Part shown: positions 36,155-47,044 of the stretch, in pieces
How the letters are laid out: the number at the start of each line of letters is the position of its first letter
How positions within the stretch are numbered: the stretch's first letter is position 1
Assembly (NCBI GenBank): GCA_933228895.1
Contig: OW121852.1
Location: forward strand, 104,739,544-104,803,543
DNA from: Platycnemis pennipes
Lineage: Eukaryota > Arthropoda > Insecta > Odonata > Platycnemididae
Length of the DNA stretch: 64,000 nucleotides
Direction of reading: 5' to 3'
The notes under the pieces: generated by a model
What the model was told of the DNA's origin: nothing
Seen by the model: only the letters and a program-made list of their open reading frames with translations
Database searches by the model: none
Position numbers and translations under genes: made by a program

Positions 36155-36430
36155 TTGGCACCTCGAGGGTGTGGCAGGTAATAATTATGCAAATCGAAAG
36201 GTGCCAACTGTGCTTATTTAATTATTTGACTGGACGGACCTGTAATACTCTCCAATGTAGCGCTATTCTAAGTACTTCTAAATTTACTGTGCACCCTGCA
36301 AGCCACCTTGTAACTGTGTTGCAGAGGGTGAATAAGTACCAAACATGCACTATTTGGCACAATATTACCTAATTAGAGATGGTGTTAGTTTATCTCTCAC
36401 CATGCACGTACAACTAAACGATTGGTAACT
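36155..36430 (-). mobile_element. Degraded non-LTR 3' ends (two adjacent pieces)
   Basis: One piece has CCTCGAGGGTGTGGCAGG at about 36161. The second, from 36293, has CACCCTGCAAGCCACCTTG, GTTGCAGAGGGTGAATAAG and ACCAAACATGCACTA, with the 3' UTR beyond. Both read as reverse copies of the TAGATG-tailed terminus, the first truncated. Confidence 0.6.
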
Positions 36431-36744
36431 ATAAGGAAATAAATTTATTGCTGATCGTTCAAGCATTTGTTTGAATGGATTTGAATATAATTACTGTTAG
36501 GCATGCTAGGGTGTAGTTAACACTAGTTACGATGCTTTTTATGATGAAATAACGAATAGGCATATTTGATTTTAAAAAATTCCGACAAAAATTTTTATCA
36601 TTCTTATCATGCCCTGCTCTTATATTTCCCATTATGAAATCTTATTATTTTCCAGAAGAAAGATATTTATACCTATTAATACGGAGGTTATTATTTATAT
36701 TACCCCCAAAATTTTCAATCCTTGTTCTTAAATATGGATCGGGA

Positions 36745-36830
36745 CTTAATTGAAAAGTTCTCACCATAGGCTAGATTTGAACTATGACCCTCTGTGTTGG
36801 AAACCAGCTATCTCAACGCAACTTGACTTT
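36745..36830 (-). mobile_element. tRNA-like SINE head
   Basis: The minus strand reads GCGTTGAGATAGCTGGTTTC, CAACACAGAGGGTCATAG and TTCAAATCTAGCC, a tRNA-Gly-like anticodon arm and B-box region without an intact acceptor stem. The S1 body is not clearly attached. Confidence 0.45.
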
Positions 36831-37309
36831 AATCTTTGCAGCAATATTGATTTAATATGCGATGAATAATCTTGGAATCAACAGATCTAATTCCCTTTTA
36901 GACTTAGAAAAATGTTTTTATTTCTGCTGATAAGTTGCAATTTTAGTTATTAGAATTGATTTGAGGAAATCAAAAGTTTCTCCAGGAGAACAACTCGATA
37001 ATTTCAACGATCTTCTAACTTTTTTCAATAATTTTGTTTCCACTTTGTGTCAAATATTTTATTTCAAAATGTTATTTATCAAAAGTATTTGCATCAAAAC
37101 GTTGTAGCGTAATGTTCTTCGACCTCTCATGGACGCTTAAGGTTTTTTTCAATTGATCTCACATTTATGTCGCATGGTGCGGTTAGTTTGCTGGTTATAA
37201 TTTTAAATCACGATTGAGGAAAAAAAAGTTAACATTTTTGCCGGGAAATGAATCGCCAAAAATATTAGTTGTCGTTCGAGGTGGGTGACCAACAGCTGAG
37301 ATAAAGTTG

Positions 37310-37447
37310 GCCATTATTTGTAAGGTGGAAACTTTTTACGGAGTGAAAGAAGGGTTGAGAGAAACTCGGTGTCGCAATCAGTCTGCTGTTGACAAAAGAC
37401 GCAGAGGTTTCAACGTCCTTCATTGTCCGACGGACGGAGTACTGAAC
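37310..37447 (-). mobile_element. SINE family S1, body fragment
   Basis: The minus strand reads ACTCCGTCCGTCGGACAATG, GTCTTTTGTCAACAGCAGAC, then GCGACACCGAGTTTCTCTCAACCC. It matches the S1 bodies. An isolated CATCTACATCTACA word follows immediately at 37447-37460. Confidence 0.55.
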
Positions 37448-37459
37448 TAGTACTCTCAT

Positions 37460-39600
37460 CTACATCTACAGAGTACGGAGAGAAAAATCAAAAATTCAAT
37501 GTCATCCATTGTTAGAACCGTACTATAAATTTCAATGTCATCTCAACTAATTTCGCCAAGAGAATATGTAGTTTGACATTTAGGTTAGTCTCCAAGCTTA
37601 AACTTATATCATGCGGAACAAATACTAAAATGAAAGAAATTATATAGAAATAAAAAATAATATTCAGTATATCATAATTTCTTTCCTATAAGTAAGTTCC
37701 ATAAAGTTAAGCCTACAACCTAAATGATAAAAACTTTATTTTGCTAACTTTGCACAACATTTAATAAATACGTATCTGCCTAAAGTTATATTCAAGAATT
37801 GTACATTTAATGTTTCGTAATTTTTTGAGAAAAGCCTAAAAGCCTACTGTACCCGTTCTAATTACCTCACTGGTAACTTCGATTTAGTTTATTTTTATCC
37901 TTAACTATATGCGTAAATAAAAGACGTACTCTCTGCTTATATTTATATCACTAATTTTTTATGTTGTAACCACCTTGGGGTTTTCAAGATATTTTCTACA
38001 TCTGTAGAAAAGGTCTCTATCTTAATTTCTTAAATGAAAAATATATTGCACATATGATAGGGTAATGAGCTTGAATAGTATGAACATCAGTAGCCTCTAT
38101 AGAACTTTTAATTATAATTCTCCTCCCAAATAAGTTTAATTGATACCTAACTCAAGTGTAAAACTAATGCTTATAATCAAAATATTAAGGTAATTGACTA
38201 GTACAGATGGATATGATTAGAAAGAAAAGCCATGTAGATGGATTATCAGTAAATATTATGGTTGAAGACAGAAATCTTAATTGTCAATCATATTATTGTT
38301 TATCGACGGATGGGGAGAAAAAAGTCTGAATATTGGTATCTGTAGTTAAAAAATGAATCTTAATAAGAAAGTATATATTATCTGATAATTACTGATTCTT
38401 CATCAATCAAGTCTCTTTGACTCACCTTTCCCATCAAACTCATTGACATCGCTTCAAATCATAAAGGTAATTTTCCAGTCACTCACATTTGTATTTATTT
38501 GTGCTTTCTAAGTGTCTTTGGGAGTTTTTTTTCTGTTGATAATAACTGGTGGAATATGGTTTCATGAGAACGCCGTCTGAAAAAAAACTTGTTAGTAATA
38601 GAAAAACATATTCAGATCTCTCTTCGAGACATGACAATTATGAGTTATTTTCGCTAATTGACTTGTTGGGGCATAAATTGTCTATTTCCTCCTTAGCCAA
38701 TGAGCCGTGATAAATGCTGGAACGTACGGACACTTATGGAACTATATTGCATCCCGTTTATTTCCTACGTAACCGAGCGTTGACTCAACAATGGAATGAT
38801 TCCCTTTGAGTGCCACTTTCATTTCTTCCCTTCTCAGTTTTATTCTCGCTAAATCTTTGCGAGAGACTTCCATCTTTGTAGTTGCTGATTCTTTTGCGAT
38901 ACCTACTTATTCAGTGAGTACTTGAAGACTTCATGAAGAGACTCCCTTCGATAATCTAAGAGTGTTTGAATCGACTTTTCCGAGTGATCAAAGGCAGCGA
39001 AATTTTTCAGTTTTTTAAAGAATATTTTTGTCTCCCTATTCCTTGCCTCCTGAGAAAAATATCTCTCTTCAGATAAACGAATGGATCTTATCGATGTCTA
39101 TTTGCCGGTTTCTCGCGCGCAAGACGCAATCATCGATGTTCCTTCACTCGCAGATGGATTCGTTGCTCTCCATTTCCTCCGATTTTCAATAAGTTTTGTT
39201 GTTGTCAAAACAAAACCTTTCCTCTTGTTGCATAATGCATTCATTCACTCTGAGGAATTATTGTCGATCCGATCTTTATCCTGATTTCACGTTATTTCAA
39301 TTCCCAAGTAATGTATGCACATATATCACGGGACCTTTTTTTCCTTCCCCGCCGCTTTGTATGCTTCTCAAATACTCCTCGGGTATTTTTTTGCGTCGAT
39401 ACTGCCCTCTGATGCATTTTGCTCAAGACACTCTTTCGTGGACGCTAAAGCCTTAGCTTTTTGTCCCCGGCTTGCCCTATCTCCATCCAAGCCTCATATG
39501 GCGTTTATGCATTTGGTAAGCAGTCAGAGGTGGTTAAAAGTACTTCGAGAGATAAATGGTGACCTATTCTAATTCTCCTCTTGATCGCGTTATTATTCTG
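37460..39600. other. No supported gene; AT-rich
   Basis: Strongly AT-rich to 38900, then slightly richer in CpG near 39080-39160. No recognisable coding sequence. The frame at 39081-39284 has no domain that I recognise. Confidence 0.4.
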
Positions 39601-39619
39601 TGTTTTTTCATCTCTGCAG

Positions 39620-39680
39620 GCTCTTTTGAAAATCGAGAGTACAAGCAATGTTTGAGGGAGGAGATACACGCTTTGCGCGG
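39620..39680 (+). CDS. Possible internal exon, coiled-coil-like peptide
   Basis: A good acceptor (TGTGTTTTTTCATCTCTGCAG) precedes a 61-nt segment reading SFENREYKQCLREEIHALR in one phase. A plausible donor (GG|GTGAAA) follows at 39681. The peptide is charged and helix-prone. If the donor is not used, TGA stops the frame at 39682-39684, so it could also be a terminal exon. The gene is not recognised, and no partner exon is seen nearby. Confidence 0.35.
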
Positions 39681-40162
39681 GTGAAAAAATTTCTTTTATC
39701 TCGTCGTTCATCTTGAACGTCTCAGGTTTTCGCGTTGGTGGTCTCGAATCGGTATTTTTGCGGAGAAAGCAAGTGAGCCCATACAGCATTTTCATCTCCA
39801 GCCATCTGTGCATCAAAGGCATCGTGACTGATAAGGATGAGTATTAATGGCAGATGAAATATGGCTAAATGATTCGTTATTTTGTGCTGAAGGAATCTAT
39901 TATATTTCTTCCTGAGGCTGTTTCAGCCTTGGGATGCGTATAATTTGCTCCAATTGATTGATTTTTCACCATAATCTCAACTTCATTTTCATAAAACTCA
40001 CGCAGTATTCCTTTCTGAAAAAGTAGGAGAAAAGGAAAGTTTGGCTGTTGATACCGGGTTGATTTCCGCGCAAAGCTTTTGTACGATTCGAGCGAAAAAA
40101 CCCAAAAATTCGAGCGTTGTACCCAAACCAAACTGGTACCCAAAAATTCGTGCATTTTTGGA

Positions 40163-40245
40163 TACCAGTACTTTATCTACATCTACGCAATGCCCTGCAA
40201 GCCACCGCAAGGTTGTGTGGCAGGGGGTGGAGATCACCAAACATA
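40163..40245 (-). mobile_element. Non-LTR 3' terminal fragment
   Basis: TATCTACATCTACGCAATGC, then CTGCAAGCCACCGCAAGG and GTGTGGCAGGGGGTGGAG: the reverse complement of the tail and terminus. It is cut off at about 40245, where a + copy begins. Confidence 0.8.
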
Positions 40246-40249
40246 CGAT

Positions 40250-40745
40250 AACCTTATTAGCGTAACCAGTCTATTAAATGAATTAAATCGGGAATCATTG
40301 TCAGATCGCAGGTTGAAATTTAGACTTAATCTCCCAATACCATATTTTCAGTGATGATGTTCAAAATATTTTCCGAACCCCAAATTACTATGGTAGACTG
40401 GACCATAATCACAACATTAGAGAAATTGATTTCCGAACTGACAGATTCAAAATGTCCTTTTTTCCTCGTACAATTTGGGATATGAAGAACGGTAAATATA
40501 CCCAGTACGAGTGTAGCAATGGATAACATTGGTAGCTGCATGTTGGTATAAGGACTTGAAGCTTACGCAACTACAGAATGTTTTTGCATGTTTGATTAGC
40601 TATTTTTATCTTTTTGTGTAGTTTAGAACAGTATATAAATACTAATCCTTTTTTATGCATGAAATGTAGTGCATGTTTGGTGAGAATTCACCCCCTGCCA
40701 CACACTTCTGAGGTAGTTGCAGGGTATTATGTAGATTTAGATGTG
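40250..40745 (+). mobile_element. Non-LTR retrotransposon, 3' fragment (subfamily A)
   Basis: Begins TTAGCGTAACCAGTCTATTA, the same internal start seen in the 13575 copy. It continues with NRESLSDRRLKFRLNL, a frameshift, the complement of the conserved C-terminal region, the 3' UTR and the CACCCCCTGCCACACA terminus with a short GTAGATTTAGATG tail. Disrupted frame. Confidence 0.8.
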
Positions 40746-41149
40746 AACATGCTCCCAGGGAAATGGCTGTTCTTTGCAAGTGTCTCGACTCAACTGCTCG
40801 TCTTGAATGTGTGACTTTCACACGCCTATACGGAATGCCATCTCTACCCTCGATCATCGAAGCCGTCAGCCCTTCAGGTTAACGGCTACTGATTCTTTTT
40901 TTCCCTCTCATTTGCGTTATTCAATGCTGGCTATTATCTAAACCTGAAATCGTCTCCGCTGAAAATGTCGTTTAATTATTTTTAATGTCCCATTCGCCTT
41001 TGGAAAAAATGTCGATTTTTCCCGCGTCGGGAAACAAGTGATCGAATAAAAAAAACACAAGCGCGGATCGGGGTAAATCGATATTTTTCTCCGAGTCGCC
41101 CCATCCTGGAAAAGCGTACTCCCACCCCTTATGCCGTCTCCGTTCAACC

Positions 41150-41870
41150 CTCATCCCCGTCACCACTTGTCACTTTAATTTTTTCTCTTTTTTCTACCAT
41201 CATCATTCGTCCGTTCGTCTCACTACCCCGTGGGAGTCATCCTTCCCACCTCTCTTTCTCTCTCCCCATTCCGTTTCTTCAACCCTTCCTTTCCACCCGT
41301 TCCTTTTTGTTCCTCTCCACAACCCTTCCCACCCTCATATCTCCACGATCTGCGCACAAAACCGGTCAGCGATTACTTGCACTCTTTCTTTCCTCTCCCC
41401 TTATGTTCGTGTGTGAGGAGAGAGACGTGAAGAGTTTGTGTTGGGAACGGAGTTGGAGGACTGTAGACTTCTCCCGAGAATTCATTTTAGCGTCCAAAAG
41501 AAGAAGGGAGATGGGTGGAGGAGGAGTTGCGTAGGTCTCCTTAGTCACTCGGTAAAACGAGATACAAACGTAAATATTTGCCGCTGCTAAGTTCTTTCCA
41601 CTGCGTCTTGAGAAAGCTCGGAGACGTCTCTGTAAAATTCTTGCCCGTTAAGTGGAGGTGGGGGTCGGGCATCTTCTTACGGTGATGCAGCGAATTGGCG
41701 ATTGGATTTATTGCACCGGGATGCTTAGGATGCACCCGTGTGTGGTGCACGCACTGCTGTAAGAAAAAAAGCACAACATTTTTCATTCGCTCGTCACCGC
41801 TACGCGATGTTGGTGCGTTTCGGCATTAATTGATCCGAGGGGGCTATTTCCGACTCACGTCTCGTCTCGC
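41150..41870. other. GC-rich, pyrimidine-rich then purine-rich block
   Basis: Positions 41230-41420 are C/T-rich with CTCTCT runs. The part at 41410-41530 is purine-rich with a TGTGAGGAGAGAGACG phrase, which resembles an arthropod first exon, but no convincing donor was found. Later CpG-rich stretches run to about 41870. An acceptor-like TTTACTTTGCTGCAG at about 41960 is followed by short ambiguous frames (DNLRPLGS-stop or QSATVRILK). Confidence 0.3.
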
Positions 41871-42504
41871 TCAGTTCACTTAGCAGTGATTAAAGTTATG
41901 CTTCTCCTGTCCTAATCCGTCGCATTCTGATGTTTTTATCTTTTTTTTACTTTGCTGCAGGACAATCTGCGACCGTTAGGATCCTAAAATGCTGTCATCT
42001 GGCGATCTTTTGAGCTCATTACGTTTAATGTGAATTATTATTTCATATTTCATCTTCCATCTGATTCCACAGTGGTGTACATTTTGTTGAATTATTTATG
42101 TATTCTGAGCTTGGAATTTCGTTGGTGGTGGTTGGTGGAGAATATTGCCGAGAATAATTTCCGTTGAAAACTGAAGGACGTATACATGTATTTGAGCATG
42201 CAATGGGAATGGAATTAGTGTCAATGAAAGAGAAATATTAGTGAGCTGATATTTTAAGCTCGTATAGTTTGACCGTGCGATAGCACAATAAGCAAGCCAG
42301 TCCCAGGTTAGCATATCACTATTCAGAACATTTTAATATTGTTTAATATTTTTGTACCATAAGATCTGGCAAACATTTAACAAATCATGACGCATAAAAT
42401 TACACAAAATTTCCTAAAATTGCGACTCTGAGAAAAATAGTTCAATATTTTTTTAGCTATGTTAAAGTATCACGGCTTTACTCAACTGCGTACACATATT
42501 ACTC

Positions 42505-42560
42505 TGATAGATAGTTACGAAGAGGGTGTGTGGTAGGGAGTGAATAACAACCACTCGATA
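42505..42560 (-). mobile_element. Degraded non-LTR 3' terminal fragment
   Basis: GAAGAGGGTGTGTGGTAGGG and AGTGAATAACAACCA read as a reverse copy of the terminal segment. Tail and flanks are lost, so this is a weak assignment. Confidence 0.4.
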
Positions 42561-42945
42561 CATAGAGGATAAAACGTTTACTGCGCTGTGTAAATATTGG
42601 AGTTAGTTAGATATGCATCCTGCACATTCTAACTTCATTTGATATTCCAGAGTTTGCTTGCATTAATTCCAATTTTCATCACAGCAAACCTGCAAATGTG
42701 TAGGTAATATGCGATTCTCGAGTCCGGATTTTTTACAGATGAATAAGTAACAAGGTTATTTACGTTACACCTACCAATCGTGTTACTAAAGCCACCCACC
42801 GTCGTTCGTGGGAAGGACATATATATTTAAATTTTTTCTTGATGAAATCGAGTGTAATACGCGAGTATAATGCTCTTCGTGAATTTATTTTGTAATTGAA
42901 AATAATAAGCTTCAAGTTTTCCAAAACGTCATTTGCTCTATCTAA

Positions 42946-43640
42946 ATTGAGAAAGCGATGTCCCTATTAGGCCTTCTTTATCGCTTCACGGAAATAAAAG
43001 ATCCCATTGCACTACACTCCTACTTTTCAACTATTGTACTTCCCATAGTTATATATTGCTCCCCTATTTGGTCCATGTCAGCCCCGACTAATCTCAAATC
43101 CCTTGATTGCATCCCTCACTTCTTTGCCAAAATAGTCAGACATAGAGTCCCACATTCACGCAATATGTCCTCTGATGCTGTGCTGTCTTCTCTCTCCTTA
43201 TCTAACCTGCAGAACCTTAGACTTAAAATGGATTTGAAATTACTTCATAATACCTTAAACTCGACCTCTGACTGCCCGGAACTCCTTTCTCTGTTGAATT
43301 TTAGAATACCAACTCGTTCCACCCGCTCGCGCTCCCTACTCCATCTACCTATTCCCAGGATCTCACTAACCAAGCGCTCACTTTTATACCGCCTCTCCTC
43401 CCTTCTAAACTCACTCCCTCCCTCCATAGATCCTTTTTACTTCTCATGCAATAATTTCTCCATACAAGCTTTGTCCCATCTGTCAGCTAAATGAATGTCT
43501 TCCTCCCTCTTCTGGTTTATTCTTCATTAGTTTTTATATTGTTATTGTTTTTTGTCTCATTCATGTCTTGTTAAATTTTTCACTGTAAATTGGCGTCACG
43601 GCTGTATGTGAAAAATGTTTTTAAATAAATAAATAAAATA
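42946..43640 (+). mobile_element. Non-LTR retrotransposon 3' fragment, second family
   Basis: The frame from 42946 reads KAMSLLGLLYRFTEIKDP, PIVIYCSPIWS, then NLRLKMDLKLLHN, and ends near LPPSIDPFYFS before a stop. This is the post-RT C-terminal layout of Jockey/I-group ORF2 (YCSPIWS equals the conserved EY-x-S-x-W motif). The 3' end is an AAATAAATAAATAAAATAAA tail at about 43622-43645, typical of such elements. The frame is open for 178 codons, younger-looking than most copies here. The 5' part, including the RT catalytic core, is missing. Confidence 0.7.
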
Positions 43641-43642
43641 AA

Positions 43643-43800
43643 TAAACATCTACAAAATACCCTACAAGCTGCCCCAAGGGTGTGTGGCATGGGGTGAAAA
43701 ATCACATCGCATGCCTTATCATTCAGAGAGAACTTACTATCAGGCAGACATGCACAAAAAACTACCCCGTTCAAACAAAACTAATATGTATCCAAGAGTC
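43643..43800 (-). mobile_element. Non-LTR 3' end fragment (TAGATG-tailed family)
   Basis: AACATCTACAAAATACCCTA, then CCCCAAGGGTGTGTGGCATG, directly abutting the AAATAA tail of the preceding element, so the two 3' ends face each other. The 3' UTR beyond 43710 is diverged. Confidence 0.7.
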
Positions 43801-43939
43801 ACGATACTTCCAATGTGAGGAAAATATTAACCATTCAGTCACATGACAATTGAAATGTTAGCTAGAAATGATACAAAACTGTTAGTTAATGCAAAGTAAT
43901 ATAATAATTTCTGTAAATAAATTAAATTTTGAACTTATA

Positions 43940-44024
43940 TTTCCTAGTCTAGTTGTATGCCAATGGTTCATGTTTGGTGATCTTCACCTCCTGCCACTCA
44001 GCCTCGCGGTGGTATTGCGGAGAT
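43940..44024 (+). mobile_element. Non-LTR 3' end fragment
   Basis: Contains GTTCATGTTTGGTGATCTTC, CACCTCCTGCCACTCAGCC and CGCGGTGGTATTGCGGAGAT. It ends at a truncated tail that meets an oppositely oriented copy. Confidence 0.75.
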
Positions 44025-44025
44025 A

Positions 44026-44190
44026 TACATCTACGTAATACCCTGCGAGCTACCACGAGGGTGTGTGGCAGGGGGTGAAGATCACCAAACATGCATTATT
44101 GACGTGCAACTAGGATATTTAATGGAGACATGCTAGATAATAGGGTCACATGCAGCCAGATGGTTAGTATCTAGATGAAAGAATAAAATT
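44026..44190 (-). mobile_element. Non-LTR 3' end fragment, tail to tail with previous copy
   Basis: ACATCTACGTAATACCCTGC, CACGAGGGTGTGTGGCAGGG, then GTGAAGATCACCAAACATGC and TAGGGTCACATGCAGCCAG in reverse orientation. Its tail begins immediately after the end of the + copy at 43940-44024. Confidence 0.8.
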
Positions 44191-44551
44191 TAGCAGATCG
44201 TGAATACTTACTCATTTTAGATATTTATTTTTTCTAGTTTTCGTGACAATGTAGCCATATTTATAAGCAAAATGAATTATTAATACAAGACAGAGCCATA
44301 TAATTTGTCTGAATGACCTTAATTTAAACAATAAATTTCATTTTAATGAACATGAAATCGCACATATTAGACTAAATCACATCAAGCAAACAAGCTGAGA
44401 TCAGATTCGGATGGTGATTTTTTTGAGGAACCAAGCATATCTAAATGGATCAGTACGTATGTAATAAATGTTTGCAGTACTTCTATGATATTTCCAAGCA
44501 TGTTATATGTAATGTGAAATTTATAGTGAGTATTCCGCGTCTACATCTACA

Positions 44552-44965
44552 TACTTATAGTACGGGGGGAAAATGCCATTTTGAATCTATCAGTACTACA
44601 ATCTATCTCTCCTATCTTATTTGTCTGGTTGAATCTACCATAATACTCTGGTGTTTTTAATATGTTCCTAACATATTCAGTAAAGTTATCCGATTTAAAT
44701 TTCTCTAATAGATTTAATCTGTACTTTAAGATAATAAGAGAACAGAATAGGCAGCATAGCAAAGGGATAGGTAGGGGAAATATTTTAGAGTAGTCTGTGG
44801 GGGATGATGCATGTATTAATCCCTTAAACACTATATATACTAACAATCTAGTTCTATGAGACCCTATAATTGCTTGTTTGCATGTCAATAGTGCATGCTT
44901 GGTGATCTTCACCCCCTGCCACACACCCTCGCGGTGGCTTTCAGGGTATTGTGTAGATATAGATG
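44552..44965 (+). mobile_element. Non-LTR copy with inverted 5' part (twin priming)
   Basis: 44554-44729 is the reverse complement of the part of subfamily B that encodes KYRLNLLEKFKSDNF through FSPRTI (compare 5731-5907). From about 44733 the sequence runs forward again with ATAAGAGAACAGAATAGGCA and continues through the 3' UTR to the terminus and a GTAGATATAGATG tail. The inverted and forward parts abut at the same element coordinate (ACTATAAG), with only a few bases of overlap. The copy lies just right of a GTCTACATCTACATAC word. Confidence 0.8.
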
Positions 44966-45129
44966 AAGCATGTTACTAATTGTGAAGCATATTACTAATC
45001 TATGTCTAACAGGAAAATACAGATAAATATATTCAGTGAAAATCTTTCTAACCAGTAATCACTTTGTTACATTATAGACACCATCTAGTTTCACATAACT
45101 CCTATACCTAACTTGTTTCCAGGTTGTAG

Positions 45130-45225
45130 TATCATTCTAGCTATTAATTGCTTGTCAGTAGTGCTTGTTTGATGATTTTCAGGCCCTGCCACGGGGTGAC
45201 TCGCAGAGTATTACGTTGATGCAGA
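45130..45225 (+). mobile_element. Degraded non-LTR 3' end fragment
   Basis: TTGCTTGTCAGTAGTGCTTG, TTTGATGATTTTCAGGCCCT and GACTCGCAGAGTATTACG match the terminus with a deletion in the CACACACC part. It ends at GATGCAGATA. Confidence 0.6.
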
Positions 45226-45584
45226 TATATACTTTCTCTGGACGATTCCTCAGTCTTCCTCAGTTTCTCCAGATAAAGCTTAACAGATTGATGGAAGCGT
45301 ATTTGCATGAATATCTTTCTGTCCCTTTCATTACATCATTCTTTGGTGAATAATATAAATGGCGTGTAACTGCAAGACTGGAAAGTCGAGATCCAACGAC
45401 TTCCTGTCTATGGATTGGATTCTAGGGCAGCAGGTGCAATATATCATAGTCTCCCTCTTGTCCATAGCAAAACTTTGCGAAATGCCCACGTCCTTCTTGT
45501 TGATGCCATTGCTGGTATTTGGATCTCGGATAAACAGCAAATTTCTGGCTCAACAACTGCCCATCTGGAGCCGTGTCCTACCTG

Positions 45585-45655
45585 CTGTGGCCAGCCATCC
45601 GGAGGTGGACTCCGGAGTGACCGGTTCGAATCCGGTTCGCGTATAGGAGCAGTTT
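45585..45655 (+). mobile_element. tRNA-like sequence or SINE head
   Basis: CCGGTTCGAATCCGG is a B box with T-arm-like symmetry, preceded by GGAGGTGGACTCCGGAGTG. An A-box-like GTGGCCAGCCATCCGG is present, but the bases after the T arm do not pair with any upstream acceptor strand. Not an intact tRNA gene. Confidence 0.4.
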
Positions 45656-46043
45656 CTTTAAATGCAATCCTCACTATGCTTTTAAACTCGTGATAGCTGG
45701 ACCACTTGAAATCCTCTAATGTTGTCAGAGAGAGTGCGTGCTAGAGAAACACATTTGTAATGTCAGAAAAAAATCTAAGGAAAAACTGAATATTCGGGTC
45801 TTCATAGAAAAAAAAAGATTTCACAATATCACACTGAATTTGACATAGTTCTAAATGACATCAAACGCTTCAACAATGCTTGAGTGAGGTACGGAAATGT
45901 ATTCATGGTCTCATATCTGCAACTCATATGCCTCATAGGATCTAATTCATGTACATATGATCAAAAACGTTACGTCATAATCTTATAAATAACATGAAAA
46001 TAAAAATGACTTGGTATATTCCACACCTTTTATTACAAGAACC

Positions 46044-46079
46044 GACCGCGGTTTCGACGGCTAGATCGTCATTATCAAG
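46044..46079 (-). other. Hammerhead-like motif, locus 4 left arm
   Basis: On the minus strand: TTGATAA, extra T, stem GACG, loop of seven, stem CGTC, GAAA, CCGCGG, TC, matching the motif in the right arm except in the loop. Confidence 0.35.
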
Positions 46080-46101
46080 GCAACATGCAAGATATGTTAC
46101 C

Positions 46102-46136
46102 TTGATAATGACGCTCTTGCCGTCGAAACCGCGGTC
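46102..46136 (+). other. Hammerhead-like motif, locus 4 right arm
   Basis: Order: TTGATAA, extra T, stem GACG, loop CTCTTGC, stem CGTC, GAAA, the self-complementary CCGCGG, TC. ACC just before the box can pair with GGT just after TC (three base pairs), the position of hammerhead stem I. The box has T for C and A for G relative to CUGANGA. Confidence 0.35.
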
Positions 46137-46179
46137 GGTTCGTATGGAATGTAGCAAGTCATTTTTATGTTCATGATGC

Positions 46180-47040
46180 TTCAATTCCACAAAGTAATGC
46201 CAGAGGGTATTTCTTCGACTTAGGAATTAATCTAGAGAAAATATATTTTCTCCAAAGTGTAGGCTTATGTGCTGAAAATTATCTTACTATTATTGCTTTA
46301 TTTGTCCCTCCTTGGTATCTTTGATTTGCGCTCTGACGTCAGCCAAATTCGGCCTGTACGGACTATTAATATTAATGTGATCCTCTTTATTTTAAATTTC
46401 GATAACTTTACGTTACTTCATCGTTTAGTTAAATTATTTCTTAAAATATGTAATCGTAATTTAACGCTTAACTACTGATACGACTTCAATCTTTCGAGAA
46501 AGAACTTTTGGGAAAAATTTGTGAATGTACTTTAGTCTTCGCCATTCAAATAGATACTTAATTTGATTTGCCTACACACTGTAAAATATGAACATGCAAA
46601 TACAAAGACATTTTCAAGTACGTGGAAATATTTAAAATGATCCACTAGAAAGTAAAGATTATTATGAATTTAAGTGTCATTGCAGATAATTGTCGTACAT
46701 GTGAAGAGTAGCGTGGGACCGTGTTTTTTCATCTGGGATGCAACTGCAAGAAGTAAACATATTTCTTAGCAGCGCATCTTTAATTTATGAGGCAATTCCA
46801 TTCACGTCAATCAGAAAAATTGAACGTGCATTCAGTTTTTCACTTGCGCACATTTCTATGCGCATTTTTACATGCAATACTCAACTGCCTTGCCATAATT
46901 GTTAACTGGGGGTTTTCCTAACCGTCGCTGATTGATTTTCTTCTAGCTTCCTCGTTTCAATTGCTCGTATGTCGCGTAAATGGAAGAAACCCTTGAGTAA
47001 AACCTGTAGAGCAAATATATTTTCTTATTCATTATTCTTA
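46180..47040. other. No gene seen; AT-rich
   Basis: AT-rich sequence without a supported feature between the palindrome and the next non-LTR copy. Confidence 0.4.
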
Positions 47041-47044
47041 GTCA

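Larger units (their letters stand above)
45993..46176. repeat. 180-bp palindrome carrying two hammerhead-like motifs
   Basis: The arms run from ACATGAAAATAAAAATGACTTG inward and match the complement of the right side ending at TTCATGATGC. The best-conserved inner arms (46039-46086 and 46094-46141) hold GAACCGACCGCGGTTTCGAC and its complement, with about 8 bp between them. Outer arms are less exact (a TTTTATTACA insertion on the left). Confidence 0.8.

Noticed and set aside
41962..41988. Acceptor TTTACTTTGCTGCAG with short frames (DNLRPLGS-stop, or QSATVRILK in another phase)
   Set aside because: Several phases are equally plausible and none is long or recognisable.
42958..43494. 178-codon open frame as a host gene
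   Set aside because: The post-RT motif layout and the AAATAA-rich tail identify it as the 3' end of a non-LTR element.
45585..45655. Intact tRNA gene suggested by GGTTCGAATCC
   Set aside because: The bases after the T arm do not pair with any 5' acceptor strand in the expected distance, so it is at most a tRNA-derived repeat.
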